Origin: an uncultured Prevotellaceae bacterium
GTDB lineage: Bacteria; Bacteroidota; Bacteroidia; Bacteroidales; Bacteroidaceae
Direction of reading: 5' to 3'
DNA length: 64,000 nucleotides
Assembly (NCBI GenBank): GCA_902781315.1
Contig: CACZIT010000016.1
Location: forward strand, 1 to 64,000
Shown here piece after piece: positions 17,262 to 28,600 of the stretch; the first letter of the stretch is position 1; every line of letters begins with the position of its first letter. The notes below the pieces were generated by a model. It was not told where the DNA came from. It made no database searches and saw only the letters and a program-made list of their open reading frames with translations. The translations under genes were made by a program, and so were the position numbers.

Positions 17262-20200
17262 ATATGGCAACTGGAAATGCTCAGTATGGCTTTTGGCCGT
17301 ATTGGGCATTTTTGCTTTTTCAGCTTGTGACAATCACCGTTATGATGTTGTCGACGAGCTGAACGAGAAGTCTTATGATTTCCATTATCGGTCATTAGAC
17401 TCTACGCGTTACTATGCAGAGCGGGCCTTGGCATTGGCCGACGGCTATCGGGCAGGAAGAGCTGAAGCCCTGAACAATCTGGCTTTCTACTACATCGGGC
17501 GGATGGACTACAAACGGGCCTACGAACTGCTTGATAGCGTTGAGACCGATAACCTCATAGAGATGCTCGTGGCCGACGTTCAGTACATGCGTCTCTGCCA
17601 GAGAGAATCGAAGAACAAACTCTTCTACGACTACAGCCAGCGCGCACAGTCGCGCCTGAATCGCATCAAAGAAGAGATGAATCGTCTGAATGAGCATCAG
17701 CGACAACGCGTTGTCTATGCCGAAACCGACTTTCACATCGTCCGATCCACCTATTTCTATTACGTAGGACTGACTGACGAGTCGATTGAAGCCATCGAGC
17801 AGATTGACCCAAACGGCGCTATCGAGGCTGACACGGCCCAACTGTTGAACTACCTCTACAACATCGGTGCCGGCGGCATCGTGAAAGAACACACGCAGGA
17901 TGCCACTTACGACGTGGAGTTCTCCTATCTTGTGCGCTGCTACCAGCTTGCGCTGGCCCATCGATATCCCTTCTTCGAAGCCCAGGCCCTGCAGGGCATG
18001 AGCGAGCATCTGGAGAACGTTGACTTCCTCATCTCCTTTGTCCACAACAACGCCCCGGCTTTGGCGTTGGTCAACCAAGTCAACATGCCCGACTCGCTGT
18101 TGGCAGGCTATCTGGCGCAACAGGCACTTGAACTGTTCGAAAGCTATGGTGACGTCTATCAGACGGCAGGTGCCTATCGAACGCTTGCCGAATGCTATTG
18201 GGGCATCAACGACTTCCAGTCGGCTGAAATATGCCTGCTGAACGCACTGGAGAAAGATACTGCCATTGCCCAGGCTCCCGACCTTGTGGCCAGTATTCGC
18301 GAGCAGTTGAGTCTGGTCTATTCGGCCATCGACGACAAGGCCCGAAGCGACGAGAACCGCAACATCTACCTCGACATGCAGGAGCAGACGCGCCAAGACA
18401 GGCAACTCGAGGCACGTGCCGACCAACTACGCAATTCGTCACGCCAACTGAACCTGATGATTGCAGCTGTCGTGGTGATGATTGGTCTTGTGCTGTCGCT
18501 GCTCTATGTGTTCCATCGCATGAGGCGCAAGCGCGACCAGGATTTTTCCATTGTTTCTCTGCTCGAACCCTTGGAGCAATGGAAGCAAAAGGCTACTGCC
18601 AAGACCCAGCAATTGGAAGAGCAGAGCGAGGAAATCAAAGAGCAGACGGCACTCGTTGGTCAGCAAGTGCTGCAAAACAAGAAACGCAACCTTGAGCAAC
18701 GGGCCAAGGTGTCGCTGGCCTATAGCATTATGCCCTTCATCGACCGAATTGCCAACGAAGTAAAAAGGTTGCTGAAGAGCAAGGACTCGAAAGAAGTGCG
18801 CGACGAGCGCTTCTCTTACGTTGCCGAACTGACTGGCCGCATCAACGACTACAACGATGTGCTGACACGCTGGATTCAGATGCGACAAGGCGACATCAAC
18901 CTGCGCGTGGAGAGTTTTCCGCTGCAGGAACTCTTCGACATGGTGAAGCGTGGACGCATGGGATTCCAACTGAAGGGCATAGATCTGCAAGTGGAAGACA
19001 CCAACGACGTTGTGAAAGCCGACAAGACACTCACGCTCTTCATGATCAACACAATGGCCGACAACGCCCGAAAGTTCACCCCTGAAGGCGGACGCGTGAC
19101 TATCACTTCGAAAGCAACGGATGAATATGTGGAAGTGGGCATTGCCGATACTGGTGTCGGTCTGACAGAAGAACAAAAGGAGATGGTGTTCAGCCATCAG
19201 CCTTCAGCAGGTCATGGCTTTGGCCTAATGAATTGTAAGGGTATCATTGAGAAATACCGCAAGACGAGCAAACGCTTCCAGGTGTGCAGCATCGGCGTGG
19301 AAAGCGAGCAGGGAAAGGGCAGCCGCTTCTTCTTCCGGCTTCCTTTAGGTCGCACGGCATTAATGATAGCATGTCTGTTGCAATCGCTTGTTGGATTTGC
19401 CCGTTCTCCCATACTGATTGAAGCAGGCCGCTATGCTGACAGTGCCTACTACTGCAACGTTAACGGTCGTTATGCGGAAACGCTGCTTTATGCCGACAGT
19501 TGCCGGAAGTGCCTGAACGACTATTACCTGACACTACGTCCGCATGGCGATGACCTGATGGCCGACCAGATATTGAACGGCGAGGTGCCTGCCGAACTGA
19601 AATGGTTCCGCGATAGCCTGCCAACCGATTATGACATCATTCAGAGCATACGCAATGAGGCTGCTGTAGCAGCTTTGGCACTCCATAAATGGGATTCCTA
19701 TAACTACAACAATCGCGTCTACACACAATTGTTCCGCGAGTTGTCTGCCGACAAAACGCTGTCAGACTATTGCCGCGTGATGCAGAAATCAGAGACCAAC
19801 AAGAATGTTGCCATCATCCTGCTGGTATTGTTGCTGCTATCAATTTTCCCTGCCTACTACCTGCTTTATTATCGTCATATCCTGAGCTATCGCTATAGCG
19901 TTGACCGCGTCGGGGCTATCAACAAGATACTGTTGAGCAACGAAAGGCCGGAAGAGAAACTGACCCGGATAAAAGAGTTGTGGAATAGCAAGACCCGGAT
20001 TGACGATAGTGAGCATGAGGCGTTGAACGAAGTGGTCAGTCAGATATGCCAGGCTCTGCAAGGGGCTATCGACACAGAGTCCGACCAACAGGCTAACCTC
20101 GACATAGCCAGCGACGAGCTGCGCCGCGTTTCATTTGAAAACGACCGACTACACATCAGCAACAACGTTCTCGACAATTGCCTCTCAACACTGAAGCACG

Positions 20201-20670
20201 AGACGATGTATTACCCATCTCGCATCAGGCAACTTGCCGACGAAGGAAGTGAGGACCTGACGGCACTCTCGGAGGTGGTGGCTTATTATAAAGAACTCTA
20301 TGCCATGCTTCTTCTGCAAGCTACACGTGCTGCCGAAGGCAACGCCCGCATAGACCGCGACCTATTCCAATGGTTGATGGACATCCTGAAGAAATATGGT
20401 GGAAACGACATTAGGGTGGATGAGAACAGCCTTGACGGCAACTATCTGACGCTGAGTGTCCCGTTGAACAGCCTAACACTGAACGATGAAGAAACGGCCC
20501 GATTGTTCACGCCCTTTACGCAGGATGTTGACTTCCTGCTCTGTCGGCAAATCATGCGCGACTTTGGGGAAGCCGCCAATGCCCGAGGCTGCGGCATTCA
20601 GGCCGTGAAGGGTGTACATCCAATAGTTGAAATAACATTAACAAAACAGATATGGAACCTTTTAAAGTAA
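17242..20670 (+). CDS. tandem sensor histidine-kinase-like protein (DUF5112/DUF5113 type)
   Basis: A 1142-residue membrane protein. In order: lipoprotein-like signal (residues 1-29, ending FAFSAC), a long TPR-like helical sensor (30-390), a membrane segment (about 410-427), a coiled coil, a helical-bundle region in which the H-box position reads VSLAYSIMP (no His, about residue 492), and an intact HATPase (N-box MADNARKF with Asn608, DTGVGL at 636, GHGFGL at 657). A second unit follows: a hydrophobic signal-like segment (about 715), a short helical sensor, a membrane segment (about 855-875), an H-box KHETMYYP with His986, and a C-terminal ATPase-like region lacking the DxGxG and GxG boxes. 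The start is TTG 17242, overlapping kdgA. The gene overlaps the response-regulator gene by 19 bp, so the two form a pair. Confidence 0.85.
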   Translation: MLRHALKYGNWKCSVWLLAVLGIFAFSACDNHRYDVVDELNEKSYDFHYRSLDSTRYYAERALALADGYRAGRAEALNNLAFYYIGRMDYKRAYELLDSVETDNLIEMLVADVQYMRLCQRESKNKLFYDYSQRAQSRLNRIKEEMNRLNEHQRQRVVYAETDFHIVRSTYFYYVGLTDESIEAIEQIDPNGAIEADTAQLLNYLYNIGAGGIVKEHTQDATYDVEFSYLVRCYQLALAHRYPFFEAQALQGMSEHLENVDFLISFVHNNAPALALVNQVNMPDSLLAGYLAQQALELFESYGDVYQTAGAYRTLAECYWGINDFQSAEICLLNALEKDTAIAQAPDLVASIREQLSLVYSAIDDKARSDENRNIYLDMQEQTRQDRQLEARADQLRNSSRQLNLMIAAVVVMIGLVLSLLYVFHRMRRKRDQDFSIVSLLEPLEQWKQKATAKTQQLEEQSEEIKEQTALVGQQVLQNKKRNLEQRAKVSLAYSIMPFIDRIANEVKRLLKSKDSKEVRDERFSYVAELTGRINDYNDVLTRWIQMRQGDINLRVESFPLQELFDMVKRGRMGFQLKGIDLQVEDTNDVVKADKTLTLFMINTMADNARKFTPEGGRVTITSKATDEYVEVGIADTGVGLTEEQKEMVFSHQPSAGHGFGLMNCKGIIEKYRKTSKRFQVCSIGVESEQGKGSRFFFRLPLGRTALMIACLLQSLVGFARSPILIEAGRYADSAYYCNVNGRYAETLLYADSCRKCLNDYYLTLRPHGDDLMADQILNGEVPAELKWFRDSLPTDYDIIQSIRNEAAVAALALHKWDSYNYNNRVYTQLFRELSADKTLSDYCRVMQKSETNKNVAIILLVLLLLSIFPAYYLLYYRHILSYRYSVDRVGAINKILLSNERPEEKLTRIKELWNSKTRIDDSEHEALNEVVSQICQALQGAIDTESDQQANLDIASDELRRVSFENDRLHISNNVLDNCLSTLKHETMYYPSRIRQLADEGSEDLTALSEVVAYYKELYAMLLLQATRAAEGNARIDRDLFQWLMDILKKYGGNDIRVDENSLDGNYLTLSVPLNSLTLNDEETARLFTPFTQDVDFLLCRQIMRDFGEAANARGCGIQAVKGVHPIVEITLTKQIWNLLK

Positions 20671-21377
20671 TCATTGTGGAAGATGTTCCCCTGGAACTGA
20701 AAGGAACAGAAGGCATTTTCCGTAACGACATTCCAGAAGCCGAAATCATAGGAACGGCCGAAAACGAACCGCAATACTGGCGCCTCATTAAGCAGCAACT
20801 GCCAGACCTGGTGCTGCTCGACCTAGGGCTGGGAGGCTCTACAACAATAGGAGTGGAGATATGCCGCCATACGAAAGAGGCTTATCCCCAAGTGAAAGTG
20901 CTGATTTTCACAGGAGAAATCCTGAACGAGAAGCTGTGGGTCGACGTCTTGGATGCTGGTTGCGACGGCATCATTCTCAAGAGTGGCGAACTGTTGACGC
21001 GTGGAGATGTGTCGAGCGTGATGGACGGCAAGCGGATGGTTTTTAACGAACCCATCCTTGCCAAGATTGTCGAACGCTTCAAGCGTAGTGTAGGGTCGGA
21101 ACTATTGCGCCAGGAAGCACTCATTGATTATGAGATTGATGAGTACGACGAGAGGTTCCTGCGCCATCTTGCATTGGGCTACACGAAGGAGCAAATCACC
21201 AATCTGCGGGGCATGCCCTTCGGCGTGAAGAGTCTTGAGAAGCGTCAGAACGAACTCGTTCAGAAGTTATTCCCTGATGCTGGAGGTCGAATGGGCATCA
21301 ATGCAACTCGCTTGGTGGTGCGCGCATTGGAACTCCGCATACTTGACATCGATAATCTGATGCCAGACGAAAGTTGA
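20652..21377 (+). CDS. response regulator
   Basis: A two-component response regulator of 241 residues. The receiver domain has acidic Glu10/Asp11 (IVEDVP), the phospho-acceptor Asp57 (LVLLDLGL), Thr87 and Lys110 (IILKSG). The C-terminal part (about 165-230: YTKEQITNLRGMPFGVKSLEKRQNELVQKLFP) resembles a LuxR-type helix-turn-helix in a form found in Bacteroidales. It is translationally coupled to the upstream sensor gene by a 19-bp overlap, so it is almost certainly the cognate partner. The target genes are unknown. Confidence 0.88.
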   Translation: MEPFKVIIVEDVPLELKGTEGIFRNDIPEAEIIGTAENEPQYWRLIKQQLPDLVLLDLGLGGSTTIGVEICRHTKEAYPQVKVLIFTGEILNEKLWVDVLDAGCDGIILKSGELLTRGDVSSVMDGKRMVFNEPILAKIVERFKRSVGSELLRQEALIDYEIDEYDERFLRHLALGYTKEQITNLRGMPFGVKSLEKRQNELVQKLFPDAGGRMGINATRLVVRALELRILDIDNLMPDES

Positions 21378-21392
21378 TAATAAGATACGCGC

Positions 21393-21980
21393 ATGAAGAA
21401 GATATTGGCAAGACTTCCGTTGATACTCATTCTGCTGCAACTGCTCGTGATATTGGTCTCGTGGTTGATTGCAGCGGCCAGGCCTCAGTTGGCCATCCAT
21501 TCATTGCTGAACAGCGAAGGTTTGCGATGGCTCTTTGCCTCCTTAGCAGGAAACATTGCAACTCCGGTATTGGCATGCCTGCTGTTGGCTGCGATGGCCT
21601 ATGGGGCAATAACACGGAGCGGGATAGCCAGCATTCTTCATCCAGCAACCTATCGACAGCGCTTTGCCAGAAAGATTGTTATCGTCGAAGCAGCATTGCT
21701 CATAGCGTTTGCCCTACTTCTGACGGCGGTCCCCCATGCCGTACTGCTCAGCGTTACGGGCGTGCTCTTTCCGAGCAGTTTCTCTGACAGTTTCTTCCCA
21801 ATCCTTTGTATTGTCCTGATGGTTGTTTCGCTGACTTATGGCATCGTTTGTGGAACAATTGCCACGATAACAATGGCCTTCGAATCGTTGACTGAAGGCA
21901 TCAAGGACGCAGCCTCCTTGATACTTATATACATATTTTCAGCCGAACTATATGCCATGTTAGGCTATGTGTTCGGCTGA
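21393..21980 (+). CDS. integral membrane protein, AbgT-like fragment
   Basis: A 195-residue protein with about five hydrophobic segments. The stretch HSLLNSEGLRWLFASLAGNI followed by a second hydrophobic segment resembles the N-terminal GEGLRW block of AbgT (p-aminobenzoyl-glutamate) transporters. Those have roughly 500 residues, so this would be a short or half-length relative. It follows the response regulator by 15 bp and may belong to that operon. Transport function is not established. Confidence 0.6.
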   Translation: MKKILARLPLILILLQLLVILVSWLIAAARPQLAIHSLLNSEGLRWLFASLAGNIATPVLACLLLAAMAYGAITRSGIASILHPATYRQRFARKIVIVEAALLIAFALLLTAVPHAVLLSVTGVLFPSSFSDSFFPILCIVLMVVSLTYGIVCGTIATITMAFESLTEGIKDAASLILIYIFSAELYAMLGYVFG

Positions 21981-22011
21981 AAAATGAAGGGATAATAGTA
22001 TTAATTATCAG

Positions 22012-22872
22012 TTATAGTTTCCCCACAAACGTGAACATGTCGGGAAACATAATATCTATATTCTTAGGTTCTTCACGGAATAAACCGAAGAAGGCGCTGC
22101 CGCTTCCGCTCATCTGGGCATAGACGGCACCAGCTTCATAAAGTTTCTGCTTGATATCATCTAATTGCGGATAGACTGAGAAGACAGAAGACTCGAAGTC
22201 GTTGAACAATTCATCTTTCCACGTCTCAAGGGGTTGAAGCACAATATCACGGCAACATTTCTTTGGTGTTTGGGGCTTAATGGCCGCATAAGCCTCTTTC
22301 GTAGAAACAGCTACGTTGGGCTTCACGATGGTAATGAAACAATCATGAAGAATGCCTTGCGGCGTATGGATGGGAGATAGGCAATCGCCTATTCCTGTAG
22401 CGTAAGCTGCCTCAGACCTAATGAAGAAAGCACAGTCGGCACCCAATTGTGCTGCGTATCTTTCCATCAGAGTTTTTGACAAGTTCAGGCCACAATAGTC
22501 GTTAAGCAGACTAATCATGGCGGCGGCATCGCTGGAGCCACCACCAAGACCAGCCTGAGAAGGAATGAACTTGTGAAGATGAATGTGTAGTCGGGGAAGG
22601 TCGTAATCCTTTGCCAGCAAGTGGTAGGCTTTTACCACCAGATTCTTCTCTTCATCACATTCTATAAAGTTGCCCGTCACTTTCAGGTCACATCTCTTTT
22701 GAGTAGGATACTGCTCATCCATTGGAACAACCTCAAGGGCGTCATGTATTGGAATCGGAAAGAATACCGTTTCCAAATTGTGATAACCGTCCTGGCGACG
22801 TGATACAACGTTCAGGCCAAGATTAATTTTTGCACAGGGAAAAGTGATCATATTGCTATTGTTTAATTGCAT
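22012..22872 (-). CDS. ispE: 4-diphosphocytidyl-2-C-methyl-D-erythritol kinase
   Basis: A GHMP kinase of the MEP isoprenoid pathway that phosphorylates CDP-methylerythritol. The substrate block PCAKINLGLNVVSRRQDGYH is at the N-terminus and the ATP-binding GLGGGSSDAAA follows near residue 105. The third GHMP motif is seen as QMSGSGSAFFG near the C-terminus. The ATG overlaps the stop of addB by 10 bp. An alternative start at MITFPCAK (residue 8) is possible. It faces the AbgT-like gene end to end. Confidence 0.95.
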   Translation of the reverse strand: MQLNNSNMITFPCAKINLGLNVVSRRQDGYHNLETVFFPIPIHDALEVVPMDEQYPTQKRCDLKVTGNFIECDEEKNLVVKAYHLLAKDYDLPRLHIHLHKFIPSQAGLGGGSSDAAAMISLLNDYCGLNLSKTLMERYAAQLGADCAFFIRSEAAYATGIGDCLSPIHTPQGILHDCFITIVKPNVAVSTKEAYAAIKPQTPKKCCRDIVLQPLETWKDELFNDFESSVFSVYPQLDDIKQKLYEAGAVYAQMSGSGSAFFGLFREEPKNIDIMFPDMFTFVGKL

Positions 22873-25679
22873 AGTTTCTTATAGGGACATGTCTGGCAAC
22901 GTTTCTGTTCGTCAGTAGGAGAGAAGGGCTTAGCTGGGTCAAATATGTCAGCGAGAAGGGCTTCCAACTCTTTCATGAACTCATCTTGATATTTGTGGAT
23001 ATCATCAATGGGCTCATCAGCGATTTTGATGATTGGGTCATAATTGTCCGCACGCGAATGTTGTATGTAGAGTAGGGCGGGAGAGACCGGCAAAACCATT
23101 GGATTTCGTTGTTTGTCTTCACGAAGTATTACAGAGTAGAGCATCGACTGAAAGAAATAGTCAGAATGATCTCCCACCATTTCGCCAGTGAAGATGTCGT
23201 GAACAGAAGGCATGTTGTTGACCATTTTATGCCCCGTCTTATAGTCGACGACACGCAACTTGCCATCCCTTTTGTCTATGCGGTCAATCTGGCCACTCAG
23301 CAAAATGCTACGCTGCAGACAATCGGTAGGAGGCATGGACATGGATACCGTTTCCTCGGTCTTTACAATCTGGAATGGAGCATATTGCATGTCAATGTTA
23401 AGCAACTGCTTGATGTAATCGATAATCACTCTGCGATTGATCAGCTGCAGGCCGTTCATGTTTTCAAACTTTATCTGTTGCTTGATGTTTCGTTTGCGGA
23501 AAACTTCAGCGATGGCCTTGTCGACTATTCTTTCCAAATATTCAGGATGCTTTAAGAGGTTGCTCAAGTCCGATTTCTCTATCGTTTGTTTTTGAGCCAT
23601 TAAGTCATCATATATTATTTGTGCCGCGAGATGGAAGATGTCGCCAAAACCACGACTGTCGATTTCTCCATAGTTGTCGCTATCGTCTTCTCTCAGTCCA
23701 ACAACAGAATAATAGTAGAACGACAACTGACAACGCAAGTACTTATTGATAGCTGTAGGCGATAGCTTCTTGATGTCATTGAGTCGCTCCATAACGTTTT
23801 CAGTTTTCTCGATAGCTGGAATGGCCCTGGGCTTTATGCTCATTTCACCTGAAAGTGATTTCCTTTGGATTTTGAAAGGACTCTCAACCATCAGCTGTAG
23901 CATAAAACGACTCATCTCACCCTTGTGGCCATCATCGGTTGAATTATTGTAAACGAGTGTGACGTCCTGGGCACGTTGCAGCAGGCGGTGGAAATAGTAG
24001 GCATAGATTGACACCTTGTGGTCAATGGTGGTAAGTCCATAGGCACGACGGATGGAGTAGGGGATAAACGATGAATCGTTGACGCCTTTAGGCATGCTGC
24101 CTTCATTACACGACAGAAGGAGGATGTGGTCGAAGTCAAGATTGCGCGTCTCCAAAACACCCATAATCTGAATGCCTTCAGCAGGTTCACCGTGAAACGG
24201 TACGGTGGTCGTATTCACAATCTGGGTCAATAGTCTCCGGAATGTGGATAGTTCAGCAGTCAGGTCGCCGGCAAGTATGAGTTCGTGAAGCCGATTGATA
24301 ATCGTGTACATCCTGAACAAAGATTCCTGAAAGAAAGGATCGTTTTCTTCATCGTGTGTATTTTGACCAATATGTTTCAAAATCTCAGAGAGCCAACCTG
24401 TCAGATCGAGAAGCTGGTCTCCAAACAATGATGATGTCGATTCAGCGATATTTCTGTTCAACAAATTCTCGTCTACGATATACTGCATATAAGGGTGTCT
24501 TCTCAGTCGGTCGCGACACTTTGCCAGTCGAATCCTATTATGATCGGTCTTCAGTTCAATGAGGATGTTTATGAGCGATATAAAAGGAGAGCTTACCAAA
24601 GGATAGCCAGTGGTAATGTTTGCCTTGTCAACTTCAGTAGGAATGCAGTGGACCACTGCTGGCAGGAGGCTCTCGTCACAAAGGACAACAGCAGTTTTCT
24701 TGCCGTCTTTTATGCGTGAAAGCGAGGTGTCTGTCAGCCATTGACTCACATATCTGGACTGCGCATTATCCGTTGACGATGATAAGTAGGTGATGGTCTT
24801 AGGACTGGTGAAGTTATTATAGATTGCATCTGATTTGACGTCTAACTCATTGGGGAATTGCTCAAGGAAGCGGCTGATATAGTGTCCAGCCTCAAAGCCC
24901 ATGTAGTAACGGTCAAAATCCCAATAGAACAATGCACGTCCCTGCTTCCTGAGCATTTCGAAAAGGCGTTGCTCTACTGTCTGGATCATGTTGAAGCCGA
25001 CGAACACGAAGACGTCATAGGATTGAGCCATCAAGACTTCTTCGCCACTTTGCATCTTATCGGAAATCTCTTCAACCACTTTCCTATACAAACCGCCTTC
25101 ATAGGCCAGACCTTGTGAGGTGAGACGCTCGTTATAAGCCTTGTATATTTCATAAAAATGGCTCCAAAGCCTCAGGAATCTATCTCTCAATATGCTATCC
25201 TGATCAGCCGAGAAATTACTGAAGAACCGGCTGAGCAGCTCTTTCTGCTCATCGGTGAGATAACTGACGTCATCAAGTTCGTGGATGTCGCGAAGGTTGG
25301 CAAACACCTTTTGTGCGTCAGCCATGTTCTTGTCGATATCGTCGAAATCAGAGAGCAGCAACTGCCCCCAGCCGTAGAAATGATCAAGAGTCTCATCCAT
25401 GCCGGTGATTTGCACAAAGACTTTGTGCAGGTCGCAAATGAGTTTGATGGAATCGGCCACTTGCAGTTTGCTGTTGTTTCTGAACAAATCGCTGATGGTG
25501 ACATAAGATGGGCTCCAGAGAGGTCTGTCGGTGCTATGGGCCAAATACTGGTTCATGAATAGTGAAGCTCGTTTGTTGGGAAACACGACGGCTATTCGCG
25601 AAAGATTCGTTCCATGCTTGCGCACGAGATCTTCTGCTACGTATTGCAGAAATGGTTTGTTATATGATTGGGCGTTCAT
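22863..25679 (-). CDS. AddB-like PD-(D/E)XK nuclease family protein
   Basis: The partner of AddA in the AddAB helicase-nuclease, which resects double-strand breaks for recombination. It has 938 residues. The N-terminal helicase-like part lacks a clear Walker A. The C-terminal nuclease domain has LRVVDYKTG (Asp and Lys of the PD-(D/E)XK site). It also has an iron-sulfur-type cysteine set: one Cys in LRCQLSFYYYS and the cluster CQTCPYKKLC at the end. The start was placed at ATG 25679 (MNAQSYNKPF). This leaves 13 bp to addA and keeps a purine-rich leader; the frame extends 15 codons further into addA without similarity. Confidence 0.88.
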   Translation of the reverse strand: MNAQSYNKPFLQYVAEDLVRKHGTNLSRIAVVFPNKRASLFMNQYLAHSTDRPLWSPSYVTISDLFRNNSKLQVADSIKLICDLHKVFVQITGMDETLDHFYGWGQLLLSDFDDIDKNMADAQKVFANLRDIHELDDVSYLTDEQKELLSRFFSNFSADQDSILRDRFLRLWSHFYEIYKAYNERLTSQGLAYEGGLYRKVVEEISDKMQSGEEVLMAQSYDVFVFVGFNMIQTVEQRLFEMLRKQGRALFYWDFDRYYMGFEAGHYISRFLEQFPNELDVKSDAIYNNFTSPKTITYLSSSTDNAQSRYVSQWLTDTSLSRIKDGKKTAVVLCDESLLPAVVHCIPTEVDKANITTGYPLVSSPFISLINILIELKTDHNRIRLAKCRDRLRRHPYMQYIVDENLLNRNIAESTSSLFGDQLLDLTGWLSEILKHIGQNTHDEENDPFFQESLFRMYTIINRLHELILAGDLTAELSTFRRLLTQIVNTTTVPFHGEPAEGIQIMGVLETRNLDFDHILLLSCNEGSMPKGVNDSSFIPYSIRRAYGLTTIDHKVSIYAYYFHRLLQRAQDVTLVYNNSTDDGHKGEMSRFMLQLMVESPFKIQRKSLSGEMSIKPRAIPAIEKTENVMERLNDIKKLSPTAINKYLRCQLSFYYYSVVGLREDDSDNYGEIDSRGFGDIFHLAAQIIYDDLMAQKQTIEKSDLSNLLKHPEYLERIVDKAIAEVFRKRNIKQQIKFENMNGLQLINRRVIIDYIKQLLNIDMQYAPFQIVKTEETVSMSMPPTDCLQRSILLSGQIDRIDKRDGKLRVVDYKTGHKMVNNMPSVHDIFTGEMVGDHSDYFFQSMLYSVILREDKQRNPMVLPVSPALLYIQHSRADNYDPIIKIADEPIDDIHKYQDEFMKELEALLADIFDPAKPFSPTDEQKRCQTCPYKKLCN

Positions 25680-25692
25680 GCTGTTTTCCTTT

Positions 25693-28600
25693 CTATACTT
25701 CTTCGATTTGGTTACTGAATACATACCAGAGGTATCCCTTGATGTCTGGATAGCCCATTTCGTCCAGCCGTTTCATGTAGTTTCTGACCTGTTCTTTGTG
25801 GCCGTCTTTGGGAGATCCAAACTTAAAGTCGACAACTACCATCTGGCGACCATCATACATGACGCGGTCAGGACGGCGTTCAACAACACTTCCGTCGTCA
25901 GGATTGACGAAGAGTATGGTGCACTCATTGAACAATTGCCAGCGGTCAGAGAACCAGTCGGCCACTTTCGGACTGCTGAGCCTATCGGAGATAAGCTTCG
26001 TCAACTTCTGGCGAGTCATCGTGTCGTCGTAGAGGACACCCTCTAATTCCATTTTTGCCAATGCCGCCGGAACATCTTCTGTAGTCCGAATAGTAGAGAA
26101 AATGTAATGAAGGACGCTGCCTATCTGTATATACGTCTTCTGGCGTTCCTCCTCATCGGTACCCACGATGAAGTCACGGCTCTTGTTGCTCTGGCGGAAA
26201 TTAACTTTCTTTGAGTAACTGTGTAGCTCCAAGTGAATTGATTCGGATGGTTGCAGGAAAACGTTATCCGATTTGCGCGCTTTACCTGCCTTGTAAGGTT
26301 CGAGGTTTCCATATTCAAAGAATATCGTATCTGTTTTTTGCTCACCTCCTGTCATCACCGAATTCTTCAATTCTTTAGCTACTTCAGGAAGACACTTTTC
26401 GATGAGGACCGAACGGCCTCGACTCTTGCATCCTGTCACTATCAGGGCTTTTCTCGCACGGGTGAAAGCAACATAGAGCAAGTTCAGGTTGTCAACGGTA
26501 TTCTGTAAATGCTCATAAAGGTAGCTGTCACGATAGACGGAATCCTTCATCTTCGAAGTATAGTCGACAGGGATGAGCGGCAGTTGATTGAATGGTTCCG
26601 CATCTGCCGGCGGCACGCACCAGAGGATAGACCTTTTCTCCAATTGCCAGTCGCAGAAGGGCATCAGGACATAATCAAATTCCAGTCCTTTACTTTTATG
26701 TATAGTAAACAACCTGATGCCTGTTCCTTCTTCGTTCTGAATGGTCTTTTCATGAATGCTTTCTTCCCATGCTTCCAAGAATGCTTCAATATCTGCAATG
26801 TTGTCTTTCAGGAAATTGCTGAACTGATCGTAGAAAGCACAGACGTAAGCACTTTGCTCTTTCAGGCGTTCCAGATGGAACAGCGAGAATAGAGTCTCCG
26901 CCAAATCATAGACAGGTAGCGAGAGCAAATCGTCAACAGAGCTGGAAAACTCAATGGGAAGCAGTTGGTCTAGTTGCTGCAAGTCGGTGAAGAGTTCATT
27001 GTCGCTCACGTTGTTCCCCAGAATCCAACGTTGGTAATACTTGACGAGTGTGGCTTTCGACAGCATGTCGTCACGATGGGTCATGTAATGAAGAGCCTGA
27101 ATCAGGATGTTGACAGCAGGCGACGAGTCCAATCGGAAAGCGTCTTCCGAAACCAGTTTCAGGTTGGGCCGGACTTTCGTCAGGTGGTCGGCAATGAGCT
27201 GTATGGCCTTGTTGCCGCGAAGGAGGAATGCTATTTTGTGGGGTGGCACACCTTTCTCCATCAAGTCGTCAAGAGTTGCTGTCAGACGGTTGAGCGTTTC
27301 TTGTTGGTAATCTTGGTTGGGAAGCAGCTCAATTCTGACATATCCTCCAGAAGGTGTTTCCTCAACAGATTGTTGATAAACATCAGCGTATGCTTTGGTC
27401 AGCTGGCTGGCATCTTGAGAATCGTCGTTAGCCAATGAGGTGTATTCTATCTCTTTGGCATGCTCAAAGAAGGCATTGTTGAAATCTATAATGTTCTTGT
27501 ACGAGCGTCGATTGCTATTGAGAGGCTGCGGCTTCAGATTCAGTTCAGGAAATTCCTGCTCAATATTGTTAAGCAATCGCCAATCGCCGGAGCGCCATCG
27601 GTAGATGCTCTGTTTCACGTCGCCAACGATGAGACATCTGGATTGCTCGTGGCTCAGGCATTCCTTCAGCAATACTTTGAAATTCTTCCATTGTATGGTG
27701 CTGGTATCCTGAAACTCATCAATCATCACGTGCTGAAGCTGAGCTCCAATTTTTTCGAAGATGAACGGAGAATCAGAATCCTTGATGAGTTCGTTGAGCA
27801 AGGACTGTGTTTCGCTGAGCATGAAACGGTTCACAGAGCTGTTTATCTCGTCAAACTTCGAGGCGATGCTATCCAGAAGTCTCAACTGGTTGAGATGCTC
27901 ATAAGTGATACTTGCCGATCGGTAGAGCGAAGCCTGCTTGGAACGCACATTCTCTGCATCCGCTAACAAATTGAAAAGCCCCGACGTGACAGCGTCATAG
28001 GCCTGCGTTCCTCCTTTCCTGTCAGGAGCTTTCAGCCATTTCATGGGATCGGCTATCGCATCCTCTATACGCTTACCCTTTATCGTTTCATCTGCAAATC
28101 GACCCTCTTTCAACTTTTCAAAATAGCCGGAAGGACCACCTTTCCCATACAAGAAATCATCTGCTGTGAGCTGATAGCGATTGAGAATGTTGTCATAGCT
28201 GTCTATGAAAGGAACCATACTTTCCTTGGCCTCTTTCATGATTTGTTTAAGAGTTGAAGCGTAATGGCTGAAGAAGTCTTTTTCATGAAGTACCTTGTTC
28301 AGTTCCTTTCCGTGGGCTTTATAAATATCTTTTATGATGTTGATGCCAAACGACTTGATTTTGCCGATAATATTCCATGATTGATCTTCATCGATGCTTT
28401 CACGGATATAGTCCATGATCCATATCAGTTCGACGCTGTTTTTCTGTAGACTGTCAATCAGGTTGTCAACGGCCTGTTCTTCAACCTGGACGCCATTCAG
28501 GCCAATATGCAGGTTGGCTGTCAGTTCCAGTTCTCTCGCCAGATTCCGAAGAACGCTTTGGAAAAACGCATCTATCGTTTCTACGCGGAAATAGCTGTAA

